A stretch of 64,000 bases of DNA, from positions 310,001-374,000 of the forward strand of contig JBASDX010000008.1 of NCBI GenBank assembly GCA_049652385.1, in the 5' to 3' direction. The notes below the pieces were generated by a model. The model was given only the letters and a program-made list of their open reading frames with translations, ran no database searches and had not been told where the DNA came from. Every line of letters starts with the position of its first letter. Position 1 is the first letter of the stretch. The position numbers and the translations under genes were made by a program. Below, piece by piece: positions 41,618-49,929 of the stretch. This DNA is from DMER64 sp049652385 (lineage in GTDB: Bacteria; Bacteroidota; Bacteroidia; Bacteroidales; UBA932).

Positions 41618-44437
41618 TTATGTATGTTGTTTAGGGGTGGTACATGCGTCTACCAAATACACCAAAGACAGGTAGGGTACACCGCCGTGTGTTGTCAATC
41701 CTATTTCACAGGTGCGGCTGTTGGAGTATCCCGTTTTCACTTCTGCTGCCTCCAATTGCGGCCTCAATTTTCGTAAAGCATATGCATTGATTTCCGGACG
41801 GGTGAATCCTTTGTCTCCGGCAAATCCGCAACAGCCTACTTCGTGCGGTACAAGTACTTTTGTAGAACACCTTTGGGCCAGACGGAGCATATCTTTATCC
41901 AGATGCATTTTTCTGGAGGTACACGTAACGTGAAGGGCTACGGGTTCATCCGTGGGATGAAAATCCAGCCTGGGGACCAGGAATTTTTCAATAAACTCTA
42001 CCGGTTCGTACAAGTGCATGCCGGTGATTTTTTCCCGCATGCGGTACAGGCAGGGGCTTTGGTCGCACAATACGGGGTATTGACCTGCCCGGCTGGCAAT
42101 CCAAAGGGCTTTTCCCAACTCTTCTGTTTTTTCATCGGCCACATGCGGCATGCCTTTGCTTTCCCAAATGGTGCCGCAGCAAAGGGAATCCATGTTATCC
42201 GGGAAAATCACGCGGTAGCCGGCTTTTCTGAGTAAACCTGTCATTTTTTCCGTCAAAGGCGTATTGTCGGGTGCTCCTTTGGCTATGCCCATGCTCTGGT
42301 TGATGCAGGAAGGGAAATACACGACGGTGTCGGGATGTCCGGCCGGCCGTGCTTGTTGCAGCACAGGTTTTACGCGGTGTTCGTAAGGCATGGCCGGGGT
42401 CCATAAGGGAAAACCCATCTTATGGGCCATTTTGGTGAGGGCTGTCATAAGGCGTGTACCCAATACGGAGTGGGCCGTACGCGCCAGGCGTAACACTATG
42501 CGCATGATATTTTTAAGTCCCCGGAAATGGTTGGCCGACAGGCGGCCTGCCAGCTCGTCCGGAGAACCTTTGGGATGTGCTTGCTTCCTTAGGTACAGCG
42601 TCAAATCGCCCGTATTGATATCCATGGGGCAGGAAGTGGCGCACAGGCCGTCTACGGCACACGTAGCCCTTCCCGGGTAGAAATAACTCTTTTTCAACGC
42701 CTTGAGCAGTTTCGGGTCCTGTCCGCTTTCCTCCAGCCGTCTTATTTCTCTTTGTACGGCAATACGTTGTCGGGAACTGAGGGTCTTGCCCCACGTGAGG
42801 CAATTGATTTCACAGAAACCGCATTCAATACATGTATCCACTACGGGGTGCACAACCGGCATGGGTTTGAAATTTTTAACATGACACAGGGGGTCGTCGT
42901 TAAAAATAACCCCGGGGTTCAGGATGTTTTTGAAATCAAACAGCAATTTGATTTGCTTCATGACTTCAAAAGCGGCCGGTCCCCATTCTTTCTCCACAAA
43001 AGGCGCCATATTGATTCCCGTACCGTGTTCGGCTTTTAAGGAACCGTCAAATTGGTCTACCACCAGCGCAGCCACTTCTTCCATCAAGTGGGCGTAACGC
43101 TCTGTTTCTTCTTGAGTATCAAAAGCCTGGTTCAAGATGAAATGGAAATTTCCTTCTAAAGCATGTCCGTATATGGCCGCGTCATGGTATCCGTATTTAT
43201 CCATCAAGGCTTGCAATTGCGGTACGGCCCGGTGCAAATCCCGGGGATGGAAGGCTACGTCTTCTATGATAGTCGTAGTCCCGGCAGGACGCATGGCACC
43301 CACAGAGGGGAAAACCCCTGCACGGATATTCCACAATACGGAGTATTCTTCTTCTTTATCGGTAAATACTACAGGTTGCAGGGTCGCAAAACGGTTTAGA
43401 TCTATAGTAACTTCATGTATGTTCCTGCGGAGCGTTTCTTTGTCGTCCGCCGCCGTTTCTATAAGCAAAGCCGTCGCTCCGGCGGGCAGGTCTTTGATAA
43501 AGGCCGGAATACCTTTCTTGTCTTCTACGGAGCGGAGGGATTTTCTGTCCAGCATTTCCACGCCAATAACAGGTAAATTTCTGAGCGCCTGAACAGCTCT
43601 GCAAGCCTCCTCCGCCTTGGGGAAATACGCCATGGCACTGGCACGGTAAGCCGGGTCCGGCTCTGTGTTGACGGTAACCTCTGACAGAAAAGCCAGTGTG
43701 CCTTCTGAACCGGCCATCAGGTGCGTCATGATTTCAAAGGGGTCTTCAAATTCCACCAGCGGCAACAAATTAAGACCGGTTACGTTTTTAATGGTGTATT
43801 TGTGCCTGATACGTGCTGCCAGTTCGGGTTGCCGCAGGACATGTTCCCTCAGCCTGATGATACCCATAAGAAATTCCGGGTGGGTACGTGAAAAAGCTTC
43901 TTTTGATTTTTCATCTCCCGTATCCAGAACCGTTCCGTCTGCCAGCACCATTCTTGCGGAGCGGAGTATGCGGTGGCTGTTGGCGTGCGTACCGCAGTTC
44001 ATGCCGGAAGCGTTGTTGGCAACAATTCCTCCTACCATGGCCGAGGCAACCGAGGCCGGATCGGGTGAAAATTTACGCCCGTAAGGCCGTAGGATTTCAT
44101 TCACCCGGTCACCTATTATACCCGGCTGCAGCGCAATGATTTCACCGTTTCCATAAATACGGTAGTTTTCCCAGCCGTGTGCAGCAACCAATAGTACACT
44201 GTCTGAAAGGCTTTGACCGGACAAGCTCGTACCGGCTGCTCTGAACGTAACGGCTATGTTTTTTTTATAACATACGTCCAATATCCGGGAAACCTGTTCT
44301 TCCGTTTCCGGAAAAAGTACGATTTGCGGAATTTTTCTGTAAAAACTGGCGTCGGTCCCCCATGCAAAACGATGCAGGTAGTCTGTCTTTATGGCATTAC
44401 GAGGGAGGATTTTTGAGAATAGTTTTTCTGAGATCAT
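41618..44437 (-). CDS. FAD-linked oxidase/4Fe-4S dehydrogenase, D-lactate or glycolate dehydrogenase type
   Basis: A 939-residue fusion. The N-terminal FAD-binding PCMH domain has FRAAGTSLSGQSLSD and SPDPASVASAMVGGIVANNASG split here as PDPASVASAMVGG and IVANNASGMN; the C-terminal FAD-oxidase cap follows to about residue 470 with HGTGINMAPFVEKEWG. Then come two 4Fe-4S motifs (CIECGFCEINC and CAVDGLCATSCP), and CCG domains (LCCGTIWESKG, GCCGFAGDKG). This layout is known for membrane-associated D-lactate/2-hydroxyacid dehydrogenases feeding electrons to the quinone pool (GlcD plus GlcF in one chain). It lies 3 bases after the Sir2 gene. The exact substrate is not readable. Confidence 0.92.
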   Translation of the reverse strand: MISEKLFSKILPRNAIKTDYLHRFAWGTDASFYRKIPQIVLFPETEEQVSRILDVCYKKNIAVTFRAAGTSLSGQSLSDSVLLVAAHGWENYRIYGNGEIIALQPGIIGDRVNEILRPYGRKFSPDPASVASAMVGGIVANNASGMNCGTHANSHRILRSARMVLADGTVLDTGDEKSKEAFSRTHPEFLMGIIRLREHVLRQPELAARIRHKYTIKNVTGLNLLPLVEFEDPFEIMTHLMAGSEGTLAFLSEVTVNTEPDPAYRASAMAYFPKAEEACRAVQALRNLPVIGVEMLDRKSLRSVEDKKGIPAFIKDLPAGATALLIETAADDKETLRRNIHEVTIDLNRFATLQPVVFTDKEEEYSVLWNIRAGVFPSVGAMRPAGTTTIIEDVAFHPRDLHRAVPQLQALMDKYGYHDAAIYGHALEGNFHFILNQAFDTQEETERYAHLMEEVAALVVDQFDGSLKAEHGTGINMAPFVEKEWGPAAFEVMKQIKLLFDFKNILNPGVIFNDDPLCHVKNFKPMPVVHPVVDTCIECGFCEINCLTWGKTLSSRQRIAVQREIRRLEESGQDPKLLKALKKSYFYPGRATCAVDGLCATSCPMDINTGDLTLYLRKQAHPKGSPDELAGRLSANHFRGLKNIMRIVLRLARTAHSVLGTRLMTALTKMAHKMGFPLWTPAMPYEHRVKPVLQQARPAGHPDTVVYFPSCINQSMGIAKGAPDNTPLTEKMTGLLRKAGYRVIFPDNMDSLCCGTIWESKGMPHVADEKTEELGKALWIASRAGQYPVLCDQSPCLYRMREKITGMHLYEPVEFIEKFLVPRLDFHPTDEPVALHVTCTSRKMHLDKDMLRLAQRCSTKVLVPHEVGCCGFAGDKGFTRPEINAYALRKLRPQLEAAEVKTGYSNSRTCEIGLTTHGGVPYLSLVYLVDACTTPKQHT

Positions 44438-44440
44438 AAA

Positions 44441-45130
44441 TTATGCATAACGTTCCGGCAAAATACGCTCCAATTGCAATAAACCTTCTACGGCTTTCTG
44501 TTCTACCACGTGGACTTTCTTATGTCTGACGGGAGCCGGGTTTGGGTCTACCAAATATAAAGGTACGTCATCTTTTGTGAAATCAATCAAGCCGGCTGCC
44601 GGATAAACGGCAAGGGAAGTACCTACGACCAGAAAAACGTCGGCTTTGCGCGTCCAGGTAATAGCCGTTTCCATTTCCGGCACAGCTTCGCCAAACCATA
44701 CAATATGAGGTCTGAGCTGAGCCCCGTCGGTTGCTTTATCTCCCCATTGAATGGGCTCGTATCCTATGGCAGTAATCAGGTGTGGATTATCAACACTCCT
44801 GGCTTTGGTCAATTCTCCATGCAAGTGAAGTACTTTTTTGCTTCCGGCACGCTCGTGCAAATCATCTACGTTTTGTGTAATAATGGATACGTCAAAAAAT
44901 TGTTCCAGTCTGCTGAGTACTTTATGTCCTTCGTTGGGCTCTGCTTCTTTAAGCTGTGAACGTCTTTCGTTGTAAAAGGTAAGCATAAGCCGGGGGTTTT
45001 TATGCCATCCTTCGATAGAAGCTACTTCGTGGACCGGATAATTTTCCCACAAACCCCCACTGTCTCTGAATGTTTTTATTCCGCTTTGAGCACTCATTCC
45101 GGCTCCGGTCAATACTACAAGTTTTTTCAT
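44441..45130 (-). CDS. Sir2-family NAD-dependent protein deacylase
   Basis: A 229-residue sirtuin of the CobB type. Motifs: GAGMSAQSGIKTFRD, the deacylase-type Tyr-x-x-Arg pair in FYNERR, TQNVDDLHERAG, the catalytic His in LHLHGEL and VVGTSLAVYP. The four zinc cysteines of standard CobB are absent in the segment after HGEL (KARSVDNPHLITAIGYEP), so it is a zinc-free sirtuin, as seen in some Bacteroidota. It would remove acetyl or succinyl groups from lysines, using NAD. Its ATG overlaps the end of the AAA ATPase gene by 4 bases (45127-45130). Confidence 0.92.
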   Translation of the reverse strand: MKKLVVLTGAGMSAQSGIKTFRDSGGLWENYPVHEVASIEGWHKNPRLMLTFYNERRSQLKEAEPNEGHKVLSRLEQFFDVSIITQNVDDLHERAGSKKVLHLHGELTKARSVDNPHLITAIGYEPIQWGDKATDGAQLRPHIVWFGEAVPEMETAITWTRKADVFLVVGTSLAVYPAAGLIDFTKDDVPLYLVDPNPAPVRHKKVHVVEQKAVEGLLQLERILPERYA

Positions 45131-46266
45131 GGTATCCAGTATGTTTTATTGAAACGTTCTTTAAACCACAATGTAAACAGAGGATCTATAAAACGAGGCT
45201 TTTTGCGAACGGTTTCTATGATGTTTTTCTTTTCAAGGGCATTTCTTACGCGGTGTACATGGGCGGATGAAGCCAAATCGTATTTCTGCAAAACTTCTTG
45301 TGAGCAGAATTGTTCTGCATTGTCTGCCATAGCTCTCAGGAAATGAATCTGAGGGGTGGAAAGTCCCTGACACAGATATTCAAAAGGCTGCTGGAAAATC
45401 TCCAGCAGTTCTTCCAGGCCATTCAGGAACATGGCATCGTTCATATAGCCTTGTGTATGAGAAAAGCAGATGGCAGAGAAATATTGTATGTAATACGGAT
45501 GGCCTTCCATTTTGCGGATTATCATTTCAGCAAAATCTTTGGAAATGACGCGGCCGGCTTTGGCAAAATTTCTGATGATGTAATCGCTGAATTCCTTTTC
45601 TTCAATATCTTCCAAAGGTATGTATTCGGCAAATTTGTAAAAGGGCTTGCCGTAATCAAAAAGTTGGCGGTATACAGAAAACCCGGACGAGTGGACGCTG
45701 CCCGTTCCGGAAAAAAGAAAAGTAACGCCTTTCATTTTTTTCCATAAACGGACCATACGCTTACTAACGTCGAGTGTATGAAAGGATTCCAGCACCAGGA
45801 TAAGCGGTCTGTTCAGGTGAGCGGCCAGATTTTCCGGAAATACCGCCAATTCTTCAACCGATTGTGCCTCAAGCGGTGTTTCAAAAATAAGTGCCATGGC
45901 TTCTTTTTGAAACCGGGGAATAAAGACCTGGGGACGGCTAAGGGGCAATAACGCGGCGGACAGGGCTTCCCATTCTCCCAAAGTGTTTACGACCTGACGG
46001 AAAAGAGCATTGGCAAGCGCTGCATACAAAGCGTTCTCACTCCGGATATTGTAACACGACAACCTGCAGATAACAGGAGCCCGGTCTGTTTTTTCAATGT
46101 GCAGCAACGCTTTGTTAATCAGGGAAGTCTTTCCTGTTTTGGGATGGTCCCATAGCACCGTATGCTGTCCCTTTTGCAGATTTGACGCCAGCCAATGGGT
46201 AGAGGAAGCTCTTCCCAGTACTTCTTCCGGTCGTAAAGGGCGTGTATAAATGAAAGGAGAGTTCAT
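45127..46266 (-). CDS. AAA-type ATPase with degenerate P-loop
   Basis: The ATG at 46266 (MNSPFIYTRPL) is chosen; the longer frame would start with TTG inside the promoter box. The protein is 379 residues. The Walker A-like segment is DHPKTGKTSL, where the first Gly is Asp, and the Walker B-like part is LILVLESFH, with Glu and Ser instead of Asp and Glu. The fold is otherwise of the archaeal-ATPase/DUF234-like kind: GRASSTHWLASNL at the start, FLFSGTGSVHSSG sensor, a winged-helix part (STPQIHFLRAMAD) and a C-terminal RFIDPLFTLWFKERF. It may bind nucleotide weakly. First gene of the operon with Sir2; function unknown. Confidence 0.75.
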   Translation of the reverse strand: MNSPFIYTRPLRPEEVLGRASSTHWLASNLQKGQHTVLWDHPKTGKTSLINKALLHIEKTDRAPVICRLSCYNIRSENALYAALANALFRQVVNTLGEWEALSAALLPLSRPQVFIPRFQKEAMALIFETPLEAQSVEELAVFPENLAAHLNRPLILVLESFHTLDVSKRMVRLWKKMKGVTFLFSGTGSVHSSGFSVYRQLFDYGKPFYKFAEYIPLEDIEEKEFSDYIIRNFAKAGRVISKDFAEMIIRKMEGHPYYIQYFSAICFSHTQGYMNDAMFLNGLEELLEIFQQPFEYLCQGLSTPQIHFLRAMADNAEQFCSQEVLQKYDLASSAHVHRVRNALEKKNIIETVRKKPRFIDPLFTLWFKERFNKTYWIP

Positions 46267-46290
46267 AATAGGCAAGGTGTTGTAATCAGA

Positions 46291-46298
46291 CAAAGATA
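46291..46298 (-). promoter_or_regulatory. -7 box (TATCTTTG) for the AAA-Sir2-FAD oxidase-phosphoesterase operon
   Basis: Minus-strand TATCTTTG is an exact TAnnTTTG match, 24 bases upstream of the ATG at 46266. The four genes downstream overlap or are within 3 bases of each other, so this one promoter could serve all. Confidence 0.6.
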
Positions 46299-46305
46299 CT
46301 TTTTC

Positions 46306-46336
46306 TTTGGTATTCGGGGAAACTTTTTTACCTTTG
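46306..46336 (+). promoter_or_regulatory. Promoter for rplU-rpmA
   Basis: TTTG (46306-46309), a 19-nt spacer, and TACCTTTG (46329-46336): a full Bacteroidota consensus. It lies back-to-back with the AAA operon box. The leader to rplU is about 100 nt, long enough for ribosomal-protein feedback, though I could not fold a known leader. Confidence 0.7.
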
Positions 46337-46437
46337 CAGTCCTGATTTTGTTTGAAAACGTATAAGGATCGTTAAGCTATTGAAAAAGAGGTGTTTAATA
46401 ATACCCGCTTGCGGTCATAACTTAAAAATAAATTTTT

Positions 46438-46746
46438 ATGTACGCAATTGTAGATATTGCAGGACAACAATTCAAAGTGCAAGAAGGGTGGAAATTGTAT
46501 GTTCACCGTTTACAGGAAGAAGAAGGTGCCGAGTTGACCATTGACAAAGTATTGTTGAAAGATAATGATGGCAACGTACAGGTTGGCAAACCTTTCCTGG
46601 AAGGTGCAGCAGTAACGGCTACCGTTCTGAAACATTTGAAAGGAGATAAAGTTCTGGTATTTAAGAAGAAAAGGAGAAAAGGATACCAGAAATGCAACGG
46701 ACACCGTCAGCAACTGACACAAATCCGGATAGATACTATTTCATAA
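46438..46746 (+). CDS. rplU: 50S ribosomal protein L21
   Basis: A 102-residue L21, starting MYAIVDIAGQQFKVQEG and ending with KRRKGYQKCNGHRQQLTQIRI, the conserved 23S rRNA-binding end. Length is normal. It is followed by rpmA after 18 bases, the usual pairing, and both are driven from the promoter at 46306-46336. Confidence 0.98.
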   Translation: MYAIVDIAGQQFKVQEGWKLYVHRLQEEEGAELTIDKVLLKDNDGNVQVGKPFLEGAAVTATVLKHLKGDKVLVFKKKRRKGYQKCNGHRQQLTQIRIDTIS

Positions 46747-46764
46747 CTTGTAAAACGTAAGATT

Positions 46765-47022
46765 ATGGCTCACAAAAAAGGTGTAGGTAGTTCAAAGAAC
46801 GGCCGTGAATCACACAGCAAACGTTTAGGTGTTAAATTGTTTGGCGGACAAAAGGCCAAAGCAGGAAACATTTTGGTTCGTCAAAGAGGAACGGTGCACA
46901 ATCCCGGAGAAAACGTTGGAATGGGTAAAGATCATACGTTGTATGCACTTGTAGACGGCGTTGTGGTTTTTCGTAAAAAAGCCAACAACAAATCATACGT
47001 ATCTGTTCAGCCCATGGCATAA
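46765..47022 (+). CDS. rpmA: 50S ribosomal protein L27
   Basis: An 85-residue L27, MAHKKGVGSSKNGRESHSKR, with GQKAKAGNILVRQRGT and MGKDHTLYALVDG. L27 reaches towards the peptidyl-transferase centre. No N-terminal extension needing cleavage (as in Firmicutes) is present. A strong terminator follows. Confidence 0.98.
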   Translation: MAHKKGVGSSKNGRESHSKRLGVKLFGGQKAKAGNILVRQRGTVHNPGENVGMGKDHTLYALVDGVVVFRKKANNKSYVSVQPMA

Positions 47023-47043
47023 GTAACCGGTAATGAAACAGCG

Positions 47044-47081
47044 AAAGGCCGTTATGAGTCATTCATAACGGCCTTTTGTTT
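47044..47081. terminator. Strong terminator between rpmA and the RidA-like gene
   Basis: AAAGGCCGTTATGA (47044-47057) and TCATAACGGCCTTT (47063-47076) form a perfect 14-bp stem with a 5-nt loop, with T-rich sequence on the plus side. It probably stops both convergent transcripts. Confidence 0.85.
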
Positions 47082-48138
47082 ATATACGGCATATGGCCAT
47101 GCATTCCATGGCTATGAGCCATGTCGGGTGGCATGGTTTTCCGGCCAGAATGATGCATGGGATATTGGGAAAACGGCTCAGAAAAAAACCTTTGACCAGG
47201 GAGTAATCTTCTTTATTACGCACATAAACGATGATGCTGATGACGTCTTGCCACGTGGCTTTTGCTTGTCCAAGGGCTGCTTCTGCATTTCCCCACATGC
47301 GAAAAGTTTGTGCCCTTAAGTTGTGGGGTTCCTCCAAAAGGCCTTTTTCATCTACTCCTGCTACTCCGTGGACATATACGTGCTTACGATCTTTAAGAGA
47401 CAACGAAACACCGCGGCCGTGGTCTAACCGTTGGATACGGGAAGCCTCCAACCCTGCTACGGCGCAGGCATCCAGGGTTACGCAGGAACCGGGTGCTCCG
47501 TTGCTTCCTTCAGTAGCATTTCCGGTCATATAATAATGGGGAGGTTCTATTCCGTTGGCTTGCAAATAATCAGCATAGGTTTTTGCAAAAACTGCATATT
47601 GTTCATCTATGTCGTTAAGGTAAAAGCAGGTGCTAACCATGTTATCTTTTACGGACAGACCTTTGGCTTGCAACCATTGTCCGTAATCAGTAAGCAGTTG
47701 TTTTGTTTGTTGGGCCGCATTGCCTCCCAAATGAAATTTTTCTGTCGTTCTCAGCATCTTGACAGGCTGATCAAAAATCCCCGGCTCTTGTAAATACAGC
47801 CATACCGCCAGGGGCGTACCGTTGGCGGGGGGCTGTTCTATAAAGGACAATACACAAGGGCCCGGAAATAAACGTGTTGCGTGGATTTGTGGTCGTTGTT
47901 CTACTGCGTTCTGCAGGAAATACCTGGCAAATACACAGGCGGCCTTCTTGTAAGGCTCTTGTGCCAGCCCATCTTGTATACACGCCCGGAGTGCTGTTAA
48001 ACAGTTCGGAGGTTGCTCTTTAAGACGAAAAATCAAATGGTGTTCGGCTTTTCCTGAAGAAGTGCCGTCCGGATGGAAGGTGGCTGCTTGTAGGGAACAG
48101 AAAGGATATTTCTCAAAGGTATGTTGGAGGTAATCCAT
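47080..48138 (-). CDS. Tandem RidA/YjgF-fold protein
   Basis: A 352-residue protein. The C-terminal half contains two parts with YjgF/RidA character: MLRTTEKFHLGGNAAQQTKQ and VSTCFYLNDIDEQYAVFAKTY, then FRMWGNAEAALGQAKATWQD, VISIIVYVRNKEDY and the family ending PTWLIAMECMAIC. The arrangement resembles chorismatase/FkbO-like and related double Rid-fold proteins; the reaction is not predictable. It is convergent with rpmA, and its stop lies inside the shared terminator. Start assignment (ATG 48138) is not confirmed by a promoter. Confidence 0.65.
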   Translation of the reverse strand: MDYLQHTFEKYPFCSLQAATFHPDGTSSGKAEHHLIFRLKEQPPNCLTALRACIQDGLAQEPYKKAACVFARYFLQNAVEQRPQIHATRLFPGPCVLSFIEQPPANGTPLAVWLYLQEPGIFDQPVKMLRTTEKFHLGGNAAQQTKQLLTDYGQWLQAKGLSVKDNMVSTCFYLNDIDEQYAVFAKTYADYLQANGIEPPHYYMTGNATEGSNGAPGSCVTLDACAVAGLEASRIQRLDHGRGVSLSLKDRKHVYVHGVAGVDEKGLLEEPHNLRAQTFRMWGNAEAALGQAKATWQDVISIIVYVRNKEDYSLVKGFFLSRFPNIPCIILAGKPCHPTWLIAMECMAICRI

Positions 48139-48180
48139 GGAAGAACAGTAAAAAAGTTACCAAAAATACAAAAAACAATG

Positions 48181-48188
48181 CATCTTTG
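48181..48188 (+). promoter_or_regulatory. -7-like box (CATCTTTG) for the Na/Pi cotransporter gene
   Basis: CATCTTTG is one mismatch from TAnnTTTG, 18 bases upstream of the ATG at 48207. It shows that an alternative TTG start at 48186 lies within the promoter. Confidence 0.45.
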
Positions 48189-48206
48189 CAGGGTAATTTC
48201 AAAATT

Positions 48207-49925
48207 ATGAATACTGTATTACAAATCCTGAATCTGGCCGGATCACTGGGGCTCTTCCTGTACGGTATGACGCTTATGAGCGAATCGTTACAGAAGGTAG
48301 CCGGGGATGGACTGCGTAGTTTTCTGGCCTCCATGACTTCCAATTCTTTCAAACGTGTGTTGACAGGACTCTTTATAACAGCCGTTATACAGTCTTCCAG
48401 TGCCACTACGGTAATGGTTGTGAGTTTTGTGAACGCCGGACTGCTCACCCTGGCGCAAGCCGTGGGAGTGATTATGGGAGCCAATATAGGAACTACCGTT
48501 ACTGCCTGGATCATCTCTTTGCTGGGGTTCAAAGCAGATATCGGTGTTTTGGCTATACCCTTGTTAGCCATTGGGTTTATATTGACCATGTCAAAAAAGC
48601 AGAGGCGGAAGAATTCCGGAGAAATGGTTATTGGGTTTGCCTTGCTTTTTCTGGGATTGGGTTTTCTCAAGAGTTCGGTACCCGATTTGACGGCCAACCC
48701 GGAAGCCTTGTCTTTCCTTCAAAGTTTCAACGGAGGAGGCTTTTGGTCTATTCTTTTGTTTGTAGGCATTGGTACAGTATTGACCATGATTCTCCAGTCG
48801 TCCAGTGCTACTATGGCGTTGACGCTGGTGATGGTAAACTTTGGATGGATTCCCTTTGAACTGGCAGCGGCCATGGTACTGGGAGAGAACGTAGGTACCA
48901 CGGTTACGGCCAATATTGCTGCCGCTGTAGGTAATGTTTCGGCTAAAAGAGCGGCTTTGGCCCACACGTTTTTTAATGTGATGGGGGTCATTTGGGCGCT
49001 GGCTTTGTTCCGACCCTTCCTCAAACTCATAAGCTTTATTATTACAGGATTTGGCGGAACGGATCCTTTTATTCCTATTGCCCAGGCAGCCAATCCCGAG
49101 GCAGCTGCCACTTCCATGCTGTATTCCGTATCGTTGCTGCATACGCTCTTTAACGTAACCAACACCTTGCTGTTGGTAGGTTTTACACCGGTACTAGTAA
49201 AAATGGTTACGCTTGCCATAAAGAGTCCGGCAGAGGAAGAAAAGCCAAGGCTGAAATTCATTCAGGCCGGTATGTTGAGTACGGCAGAATTGTCGTTGGA
49301 TCAGGTCAGGCAGGAAATTATTCATTTTGCAAACATTATTACGCGTCAGTTTACGTTGATCAGAAATGCCATGGGGGTGAGGGATGAGGAGGAATTTGAA
49401 ACCATGTTCAAAAAGATTTCGTATTATGAAGAAGTAAGCGACCGGATAGAGTTTGAAATTGCCGAATACCTAAGTAAGATAGGAGAGCAGGAAATCAGTA
49501 CGGAGTCTATGAAGCGCATTCAGGCTATGTATAAAATCATCGGGGAGCTGGAGAGCATGGGAGATTCGGGCTATACCATCGGGCGTATATTGCAAAGGAA
49601 GAGGTTAAACCATGTTATTTTCAACGAGAAGATGGTGAAAAACATACACGGTATGATGGACCTGCTGGACAAAGCTTTTGGAATTATGATTGCCAATCTG
49701 ACCGCCGGCTATACCCGATTGAGCAACATTGAAAACGCCAAAGACGCAGAAAAAGATATCAATAAATACCGCGATATGCTGCGGGAAGGCAATATGCTCA
49801 GTTTGGGGGGCAATGCGTACGATTACCTTACCGGTGTATATTATATGGATGTAATTGGAGAATGTGAACGGGTGGGAGACTACATCATCAATGTATCTGA
49901 AGCCATTATGGAGATTAAATCCTGA
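48207..49925 (+). CDS. Na+/phosphate cotransporter with PhoU-like C-terminal domain
   Basis: ATG at 48207 (MNTVLQILNLAGSLGLFLYG) gives 572 residues. The two inverted-topology repeats each carry the QSSSAT signature (VIQSSSATTVMVV near residue 60, ILQSSSATMALTLV near 200) with GANIGTTVTAW and GENVGTTVTANI, the hallmark of the NptA/PNaS family. Eight or more membrane segments lie in residues 1-345; the last about 210 residues are cytoplasmic helices of PhoU type (EEVSDRIEFEIAEYL, ELESMGDSGYTIGRIL). It imports phosphate with sodium or regulates phosphate flux. serS follows 4 bases later. Confidence 0.93.
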   Translation: MNTVLQILNLAGSLGLFLYGMTLMSESLQKVAGDGLRSFLASMTSNSFKRVLTGLFITAVIQSSSATTVMVVSFVNAGLLTLAQAVGVIMGANIGTTVTAWIISLLGFKADIGVLAIPLLAIGFILTMSKKQRRKNSGEMVIGFALLFLGLGFLKSSVPDLTANPEALSFLQSFNGGGFWSILLFVGIGTVLTMILQSSSATMALTLVMVNFGWIPFELAAAMVLGENVGTTVTANIAAAVGNVSAKRAALAHTFFNVMGVIWALALFRPFLKLISFIITGFGGTDPFIPIAQAANPEAAATSMLYSVSLLHTLFNVTNTLLLVGFTPVLVKMVTLAIKSPAEEEKPRLKFIQAGMLSTAELSLDQVRQEIIHFANIITRQFTLIRNAMGVRDEEEFETMFKKISYYEEVSDRIEFEIAEYLSKIGEQEISTESMKRIQAMYKIIGELESMGDSGYTIGRILQRKRLNHVIFNEKMVKNIHGMMDLLDKAFGIMIANLTAGYTRLSNIENAKDAEKDINKYRDMLREGNMLSLGGNAYDYLTGVYYMDVIGECERVGDYIINVSEAIMEIKS

Positions 49926-49929
49926 TATT

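Noticed and set aside
44441..46266. AAA ATPase plus Sir2 pair as a Thoeris-like or SIR2-based antiphage system
   Set aside because: The sirtuin is a short CobB-type deacylase in an operon with metabolic genes, without the fused domains of defence SIR2 proteins. Kept only as a regulatory hypothesis.
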